This document shows positions 8,210 through 12,882 of a stretch of DNA of 12,882 nucleotides, piece by piece. Within the stretch, counting starts at the first letter, position 1. Every line of letters begins with the position of its first letter. The position numbers were made by a program, and so were the translations under genes. The notes under the pieces are model-generated. The model worked only from the letters and a program-made list of their open reading frames with translations, ran no database searches and had not been told where the DNA came from. The stretch comes from Diplocarpon mali. Lineage: Eukaryota > Ascomycota > Leotiomycetes > Helotiales > Drepanopezizaceae. The stretch spans positions 1 through 12,882 of the forward strand of contig JAENRP010000651.1 in assembly GCA_024741835.1 (NCBI GenBank), written 5' to 3'.

Positions 8210-8745
8210 ATAGCTACACTTGGCTTTTTATCGATAAAAGCTATAATAGAAGCTCCTTCTATTACTCAATTTATATAATTTGCCGAACAAGTAGGGTTAC
8301 TGTTTAAGTAATTGCTTATTTGTCAATTAGGCAAAGGTTGGTTGCGCAGATTGCTTAATTGGCTGCGCTTAACTTAATACTGCAAGGTTAGCCCTAGCGA
8401 GTTGCTAATTAGCTGCACTAATTCGATTTTGCAGGGAAGCGCCTGCGCCTTATCTCTTATCAGTAGACCTCTTAATGAATTACTACTATATGAAATATAA
8501 GGGCTGGCCGATATAGTAAAGAGAGTATAAGGTAGTATTAAGTAGTAAGTAATAGTAGTAGTTGAAGAACTTAAAGACTTAGGAGGCTTGATTCCTAACT
8601 ATAGGAGCAAAGCAATCTATATATATAAAATATCTTAAGCTTCTAGAACCTTCTAGTATATTGGAGTTATACTAGATTATAAATCAATATAGGTATATAT
8701 AATGCAATATGTGATCCTTTGATTTGTAATATAGTTTTAGCTAAA
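8210..8745. other. non-coding stretch with a RIP-poor island
   Basis: No reading frame is convincing on either strand. From about 8281 to 8480 the composition changes: CA and TG steps are common (TTGGTTGCGCAGATTGC and similar), whereas neighbours have lost most of them. Within it, TTGCTTAATTGGCTGCGC and TTGCTAATTAGCTGCACT are related short repeats about 50 bp apart. The segment may be single-copy host DNA that escaped RIP, or an old solo LTR or promoter. The downstream part (8500-8745) returns to AT-rich sequence. Confidence 0.45.
8620..8656 (+). promoter_or_regulatory. TATA-like run and heat-shock-element-like motif
   Basis: CTATATATATAAAAT (about 8619-8633) is followed by TTCTAGAACCTTCTAG at 8641-8656. 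The second string is a perfect three-unit alternation of TTC and GAA in the nTTCnnGAAnnTTCn pattern bound by heat shock factor. No intact gene follows, so any promoter would be of a lost gene or an old LTR. A chance match is possible. Confidence 0.3.
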
Positions 8746-8752
8746 CTTAATA

Positions 8753-8790
8753 CTATAAGTCATAGCTAAATATAGAACTATGACTTATAG
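8753..8790. repeat. perfect 13-bp inverted repeat
   Basis: CTATAAGTCATAG (8753-8765) and its exact reverse complement CTATGACTTATAG (8778-8790) are separated by 12 bases. It sits at the left of a cluster of related short repeats. Confidence 0.8.
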
Positions 8791-8810
8791 CTAGGATATA
8801 GAGTTTATAG

Positions 8811-8905
8811 CTAAATTTAGTATAGCTATGATTTCTAATCCAACTCAGCTAGTATAGCTAGTCCACCTTAGCTATTCCTACTTAGCTAGTATAGCTATGA
8901 TTCTA
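8811..8905. repeat. cluster of short AGTATAGCTA repeats
   Basis: AGTATAGCTA starts at 8819, 8851 and 8888, spaced 32 and 37 bases, mostly as GCTAGTATAGCTA, with TAGCTA scattered around. The first and third copies share the longer AGTATAGCTATGATT. The cluster adjoins the point where the left copy of element B stops reading as pol, so it may be a small non-autonomous element or the junction of a rearrangement. Confidence 0.55.
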
Positions 8906-8914
8906 TATTTAACA

Positions 8915-9373
8915 TTTAACTTTAAAGATCACTTTATAGTTATTATTTATAAATTATATAAATTGATTATTAAAAACTCTTATATAATTTAACTTTATAT
9001 AAATCTTATAGTTAGATAAAAGATTAATACTTAAGCTAAGCATAAGGAGAACATTTTATAAAAGGAAAGAAACGCTAGCGATATTCATCTCTACTATACT
9101 TATTAAATTTATATATAACCTTCTACTACTAACCTTAATAGAGCGCCTTTTTATTTTAATAAGCAGGCCTTTAAATAGGTAGGGTTTATTAATTATATAT
9201 ATTATACAACTAGTATTATTATATTAATTGGATTTAAGGATCTTATAAAGATCGGCTTTTAAAATATAAGCATCTTTATTATAATTATTATTTAAATTAT
9301 TAAAAGTAGATTCAAGTTTAGATAACCTACTATTATTATTAAAGGTATCTACTAAAGTTTTAATTAAATAGCC
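8915..9373 (-). pseudogene. protease/early pol relic, left copy of element B
   Basis: Read on the minus strand, the region after gag gives a basic KGKGKGKGY-type stretch, an acidic Ser/Asn/Asp-rich linker, ADLRKI, then VYIIDK-like sequence near the equivalent of 12825-12850. Next come KRRSIKVSSRRLYINLISIV and NVLLMLSLSINLLSN, which resemble the copia protease C-terminal half ending in the N-V-L-Y-V-P...N-L-L-S block. The last recognisable part, NYKVIFKVKC near 8935-8910, fits the start of the GAG-pre-integrase region. A clear D-S/T-G catalytic triad is not visible, so the active site may be deleted or mutated. The right-hand copy ends at the window edge before this block. Confidence 0.55.
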
Positions 9374-10400
9374 TTTTCCTTTGCCTTTCCTTAGTAATTG
9401 CGACCTTTAGTAGGATAAGGGCAGTTTACTTCTTAACCTTTACTTTAATTGCTTTTTAATATTAAAGCTAGCAATTATATTAATCAGTTGCCTTTTAACT
9501 TTATAATTAGTAATATTATAAGTACTATTATAGAAGTAGCATCCCCGATAAGCTTAAGGGCTTGTCTTGCGCTCCTTTCTCTTTTTAAGCTTATTATTAC
9601 CTTATAATATAGCATTTGCCGATTTAGAGTGTCCTTTAAGGTCTTACTTAATAGTTTAAAGGAGGTCGATCTTCTTATAGATCTTAAGGTTAGGTTAGAT
9701 AAGAAGAGATTATTTTATAATAGTAAACTTAAAAGAGAGGCTATTAAGTAAGAAATTAAAAAGCTAAGTTTCCTTAAAATTTATAGCTATCTTAGGATCT
9801 ATAGCTCTTATTCTCCTCCTTACTTTATATAGTATAAATTAAATAGAGTTTATATTTATATCTATATCCTTACTATCTTTATTTTTTCTATATTAAAATA
9901 AAGTGATCTGCTATAGTAGATGTTAAGTATTAAAGGTAGTTATTTAAGAGTATTTTACCTTTAAAGTATCCTATCTTATCTTTATATTATTATAAACTTA
10001 AATAAAATCTCAGTCTTTATTACTTAAACCTTTATTAATCTTAAGCTTGCATTTGGCTAAGGCTAGCCTATACTCCTTCTTCTTTTTCATATTTAAAATC
10101 TACCTTTAAGATTCTTAGTTATTATTTACTGAAGCTCTTAAGCTAAGCTTATTTAATATATTTAGTAAATCCTTAGTAATTATATTAGCTATTAAAGTAG
10201 AAGTAGATAAATTAGTAGAAGGAGTATAGGAGGCTATTCTTACGTATTTAATAAGTATCTTTTAAATCGCTATTTCAATACCTTTGCTTTTAAAGTAGAG
10301 CTTTAAATCGTCGAACTATTATTACTAGTTCTTTTAAGAGAGTTAGAGGTCTTTAAGCTTAATATTTCGATCAGAATCGGAAGCTATTACTATTTCGAAT
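9374..10400 (-). pseudogene. gag relic, left copy of element B
   Basis: This is the reverse-complement counterpart of 11630-12655. The zinc-knuckle region lies near 9500-9541, its first Cys codon at 9541-9539 on the minus strand. Both copies share the same frame, the same low-complexity gaps and most stop positions, so many of the changes are either shared ancestry or the same RIP targets hit twice. Some C/G positions differ between arms, showing separate later mutation. Function as for the right copy: the RNA-packaging structural protein, now non-functional. Confidence 0.6.
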
Positions 10401-10499
10401 AGAATTGCGTTTAAAATCAAATAAATTAAATAGTTAAAAGCACTCCTCTTATTAAAAAGTTAAAATAATTAAATAGCAGGTATTATAGAAGTATTAAAT

Positions 10500-10690
10500 A
10501 GGGAGGAAGTCCTCTTATTGAAAAGGGTTTTTAAGCTATAACGCAGGGAATTATACCTCCTACGAAACATAGTAAAGCAAGGAATTATACCTCTTATAGT
10601 ACTAAAGGGATTATAAAGTAAGGAATTATACCTTTTGTAATATAGGTTGGCTAAATAGGGAATTATATCTCCTATTCGCCGGTTGCTTGC
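10500..10690 (-). repeat. leader motif repeats, left copy of element B
   Basis: Four copies of a motif read on the plus strand as GGAATTATACCTC or close variants are spaced about 35-40 bases. They are the complement of the AAGAGGTGTGATTCC repeats at 11357-11482, but with GTGTG turned to GTATA, so this arm is more RIP-mutated here than the right arm. Confidence 0.7.
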
Positions 10691-10782
10691 CTCTTATTAT
10701 AAGTCTTATTCAACTTCCTATTAATAGTTATAGCGTAAATGCTTTCTAAGGGAAGTTGATAATCTATTATCAATCTATCTAA

Positions 10783-10793
10783 GGCTTATAACC
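10783..10793 (-). promoter_or_regulatory. primer-binding site, left copy of element B
   Basis: On the minus strand the 11 bases after the LTR are GGTTATAAGCC, matching the complement of the initiator tRNA-Met anticodon region (GGTTATGAGCC) with one G-to-A change. Placement directly after the TA (formerly CA) LTR end supports it. Confidence 0.7.
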
Positions 10794-10988
10794 TATTAAG
10801 CTTAAGTAAGTCGGCGCAATAGGTAATAGAAACTTTTAAAGGTTGATAGTTAATATATTAGTAAGAGTTAAGAAAGGAAGGTTACCCCTTTCTTCCCTAT
10901 AGCTATATACGTATCAATATCCTATTGACTAAGCAGTAGGGTCATATGATAATACATCGGAGTGATGGCTATATCACCTATCTTAATA
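10794..10988 (-). repeat. 5' LTR of element B, left copy
   Basis: On the minus strand it starts TATTAAGATAGG, the RIP-mutated form of TGTTGAGATAGG in the right copy, and ends TA before the primer site. Length is 195 bp, equal to the right copy. An internal 7-bp hairpin (CCTACTG...CAGTAGG in the right copy) is present, with one arm base changed here (CCTATTG on the plus strand). No target duplication can be tested because the other end is not visible. Confidence 0.85.
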
Positions 10989-11041
10989 GAGTAAAGGTAA
11001 TCTATAGCGCACTTTTCAAATAAAAAGATAAAGTTTACTTA
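10989..11041. other. 53-bp spacer between the two head-to-head LTRs
   Basis: This is unpaired sequence at the centre of the palindrome. Its ends carry AGTAAA (10990-10995) and TTTACT, an extra short inverted match, but the middle has no symmetry. It is either the original host DNA between two insertions or the asymmetric centre left by an inverted duplication. Confidence 0.7.
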
Positions 11042-11236
11042 TGTTGAGATAGGTGATACAGCTATCACTCCGATGTATTGTCATGTGACCCTACTGCTTA
11101 GTCAGTAGGATATTGATATGTATATAGCTATAGGGAAGAAAGGGGTAACCTTCCTTCTTTAACTCTTACTAATATATCGACTATCGACCTTTAGAAGCCT
11201 CCTTTACCTATTGCGCTAACTCACTTAAGCTTAATA
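11042..11236 (+). repeat. 5' LTR of element B, right copy
   Basis: It starts TGTTGAGATAGG and ends CTTAATA, where the final TA stands for CA. It contains the hairpins GTGATA-CAGC-TATCAC (11053-11068) and CCTACTG-CTTAGT-CAGTAGG (11090-11109), and a TATATAGC string at 11121-11128 that could be the TATA box. It is directly followed by the primer site. The ends agree with the left copy: paired coordinates sum to 22030 at both edges. Confidence 0.87.
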
Positions 11237-11247
11237 GGTTATAAGCC
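11237..11247 (+). promoter_or_regulatory. primer-binding site, right copy of element B
   Basis: GGTTATAAGCC follows the LTR end directly and equals the complement of the initiator tRNA-Met anticodon region (GGTTATGAGCC) with one G-to-A change. It is the same half-tRNA priming arrangement as in element A and Drosophila copia. Confidence 0.75.
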
Positions 11248-11356
11248 TTGGCTAGACCAATAATAGATTATTAACTTCCCTTAGAAAGTACTTGCGCTAT
11301 AACTATTAGTAGGAAGTTGAATAAGACTTATAATAAGAGGCGAGCAATCGGCGAAT

Positions 11357-11482
11357 AAGAGGTGTGATTCCCTATTTAGCTAATCTGTATTATAAGAGGT
11401 GTGATTCCTTGCTTTATAACCCTTTAGTATTGCAAGAGGTATGATTCCTTACTTTACTATATTTTATAAGAGGTATGATTCT
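11357..11482 (+). repeat. four-copy 15-bp motif in the leader of element B
   Basis: AAGAGGTGTGATTCC occurs at 11357-11371 and 11394-11408, AAGAGGTATGATTCC at 11434-11448, and AAGAGGTATGATTCT at 11468-11482. Starts are spaced 37, 40 and 34 bases. Two weaker ATAAGAGG copies follow near 11510 and 11577. Spacers differ in sequence. It lies between the primer site and gag, so it would be in the 5' untranslated leader of the element RNA. Confidence 0.8.
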
Positions 11483-11629
11483 CTGCATTATAGCCTAAAA
11501 ACCCTTTTTGATAAGAGGACTTCTTCCCTATTTAATACTTTTATAATACCTACTATTTAATTATTTTAACCTTTCGATAAGAGGAGTGCCTTTAAGTATT
11601 TAATTTATTTGATTTTCAACGTAATTCTA

Positions 11630-12655
11630 TTTGAAATAGTAATAGCTTCCGATTCCAATCGAAACACTAGGCCTAAAGACCTTTAACTCTCTTAAAAGAA
11701 CTGGTAATAATGGTTCGACGATTTAGAGCTTTACTTTAAGAGCAAAGGTATCGAAATAGCAATTCAAAAGATACTTATTAAATATGTAAAAATAGCCTCT
11801 TATACTCCTTTTATTAATTTATCTACTTTTACTTTAATAGCTAATATAACTGCTAAGGATTTACTAAATATATTAAATAAGCTTAGCTTAAGAGCTTTAG
11901 TAGATAATAATTAAGAATCCTAAAGGTAGATTTTAAATATAAAAAAGGAGAAGGAGTATAAGCTAGCCTTAGCTAAATATAAGCTTAAGATCAATAGAGG
12001 TTTAAGTGATAAAGACCGAGATTTTATTTGAGTTTATAATAATGTAAAAATAAGATAAGATACTTTAAAGGTAAAATACTTTTAAATAATTGCCTTTAAT
12101 ACCTAGTATCTGCTATAATAGATTACTTTATTTTAATATAGAAAAGACAAAGATAATAAGGATATAAATATAAATATAGACTCTGCTTAATCTATATTGT
12201 ATAAAGTAAGAAGGAGAGTAAGAGCTATAGATCCTAAGATAGCTATAACTTTTAAAGAAACTTAGCTTTTTAGTTTCCTACTTAATAGCCTCTCTCTTAA
12301 GTTTGCTATTGCGAAATAATCTCTTTTCGTTTAACCTAACCTTAAGATCTATAAGAAGATCGACCTCCTTTGAACTATTAAGTAAGACCTCGAAGGACGC
12401 TCTGAATCGGCAAATGCTGCGTTATAAGGCAATAATAAGCTTGAGAAGAAGAAGGAGCGTAGGATAAGCCCTTAAGCTTATTAGGGATGCTACTTCTATA
12501 ATAGTACTTATAATATTACTAATTATAAAGTTAAAAGGCAATTGATCGATATAGTCGCTAGCTTTAATATTAAAAAGTAATTGAAGCAGAAGTCAAGAAG
12601 TAAATTGCCCTTATCCTACCGAAGGCTATAACTATTAAGGAAAGGCAAAGGTAAA
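11630..12655 (+). pseudogene. gag relic, right copy of element B
   Basis: In the 3n+2 frame this reads as a copia Gag. FDDLELYFKSKGIEIAIQ follows a Trp-type N-terminal block around 11706-11760. A helical region with KEKEYKLALAKYKLK lies near 11950-11992. VRAIDPKIAITFKE and LFSFLLNSLSLKF follow around 12206-12310, then DLEGRSESANAAL near 12387-12425. GCYFYNSTYN at 12485-12514 sits where a CCHC zinc knuckle is expected, the second Cys changed to Tyr by a G-to-A transition. Stops such as TAA at 11684 and TGA near 12029 break it. No clean ATG marks the start. The protein would form the particle and bind element RNA. Confidence 0.65.
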
Positions 12656-12882
12656 GGAAAAGGCTATTTAGCCAAAACTTTAGCAAATACCTTTGATAAT
12701 AATAGTAGGTTATCTAAACCTAAATCTACTTCCAATAATTCAGATAATAATTATAATAAAGATACTTATATCTTAAAAGCCGATCTTCGTAAGATCCTTG
12801 AATCCGATTAGTATAATAATACTAATTATATAGTATATATAATTGATAAATCCTACCTATTTAAAGGCCTATTTATTAAAAT
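12656..12882 (+). pseudogene. start of pol, right copy of element B (cut by window edge)
   Basis: The gag frame continues without shift through a KGKGKGKGY basic run, an acidic Asn/Ser/Asp stretch, LKADLRKILESD and VYIIDKSYLFKGLFIK at the edge. By comparison with the left copy this leads into the protease region. I see no D-S/T-G triad in the visible part. Only one clear stop (TAG near 12809) interrupts this stretch. Confidence 0.5.

Larger units (their letters stand above)
9153..10986. repeat. left arm of a large inverted repeat
   Basis: The reverse complement of the window end (12780-12882) matches 9153-9258, and the match continues inward to 10986/11044. Paired positions sum to 22030 at the centre and 22035 at the outer edge, so only a few bases of net indel separate the arms over about 1.83 kb. 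In the innermost 52 aligned bases of the two LTRs I count 6 differences, all transitions. The arm probably continues left to about 8905, but its partner lies outside the window. Confidence 0.92.
8905..10988 (-). mobile_element. copia retrotransposon element B, left copy (5' part only)
   Basis: On the minus strand this reads LTR, primer site, leader with tandem motif, gag and the start of pol, and then coherence is lost near 8905. No integrase, reverse transcriptase or second LTR follows before element A. The copy is therefore either truncated in pol or interrupted by the repeats and island at 8210-8905. It mirrors the plus-strand copy starting at 11042 over about 1.83 kb, with mostly transition differences and a few small indels. 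It is inactivated by RIP-type stops. Confidence 0.75.
11042..12882 (+). mobile_element. copia retrotransposon element B, right copy (runs off the window)
   Basis: It carries LTR, tRNA-iMet primer site, a roughly 380-bp leader with tandem motifs, gag relic and the beginning of pol in one frame (codons at 3n+2). It is the mirror copy of 8905-10988. Its family differs from element A: the LTRs, leader and gag are not alike, though LTR length (195 against 198 bp) and primer type are similar. The 3' part is outside the window, so completeness is unknown. Confidence 0.8.
11044..12882. repeat. right arm of the large inverted repeat (continues past the window)
   Basis: Partner of 9153-10986. It contains the LTR, leader, gag and start of pol of element B in plus orientation. 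Because the match is still good at the last base of the window, the true palindrome is longer than the 3.7 kb visible. Confidence 0.92.

Noticed and set aside
8281..8708. Solo LTR with TG start and CA end
   Set aside because: TG and CA ends can be chosen, but the 5 bases on either side do not match and no partner copy is in the window.
11357..11482. CRISPR-like spaced repeats
   Set aside because: Only four copies, 15 bases long, with uneven spacing inside a retrotransposon leader in eukaryotic-looking DNA.
1..12882. Organelle or low-GC bacterial DNA with an alternative genetic code
   Set aside because: Stops sit exactly where RIP would turn Gln and Trp codons into TAA/TAG, but the same positions in the LTRs and the inverted copies show C/T and G/A differences. 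Mutation explains the stops better than recoding. TGA is also present as a stop.

Overview
The window looks like transposon-filled heterochromatin from a filamentous ascomycete (Pezizomycotina). It is very rich in A, T and TpA steps. Every long reading frame is cut by many TAA/TAG codons, and almost every difference between repeat copies that I could align is a transition (C/T or G/A). This is the signature expected of repeat-induced point mutation (RIP, CpA to TpA), a process of fungal genomes. I see no intact protein gene, no tRNA or rRNA, and nothing bacterial. The species cannot be named from the sequence.

Positions 1-351 hold a decayed coding stretch of unknown identity, followed by a short AT-rich spacer with small hairpins. 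Positions 601-8204 hold a complete Ty1/copia-type LTR retrotransposon (element A). It has two 198-bp LTRs (601-798 and 8007-8204), a perfect 5-bp target duplication TAATA (596-600 and 8205-8209), and a primer-binding site (about 799-812) that fits the anticodon region of initiator tRNA-Met rather than a tRNA 3' end. One reading frame (codons starting at positions of the form 3n+1) carries a gag relic, protease, DDE integrase, an acidic linker, reverse transcriptase and RNase H, in copia order. All are broken by RIP-type stops.

Element A is 7.6 kb, long for a copia element. The excess is about 1.4 kb between RNase H and the 3' LTR. That segment still reads like a degraded coding region in the same frame, with Gly/Ser-rich low-complexity blocks, and I do not recognise it. 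It is the best candidate for something undescribed.

Positions 8210-8905 have no gene I can recognise. They hold a RIP-poor island (about 8281-8480), a TATA-like run beside a perfect three-unit heat-shock-element motif (about 8620-8656), and a patch of hairpins and short repeats (8753-8905).

From about 8905 to the window end lie two copies of a second copia family (element B) in head-to-head orientation. Their 5' LTRs (10794-10988 on minus, 11042-11236 on plus, 195 bp each) are separated by only 53 bp. Reading outward, each has the same kind of tRNA-iMet primer site, a leader with four copies of a 15-bp motif, a gag relic with a degenerate zinc knuckle, and the start of pol. The whole is a palindrome with arms of about 1.83 kb, cut by the right edge of the window. 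The left copy appears to lose its pol near 8905; the right copy runs off the window.

The elements would once have worked as ordinary retrotransposons: LTR promoter, tRNA-primed reverse transcription, Gag particle, then integrase insertion. All visible coding capacity is now dead.
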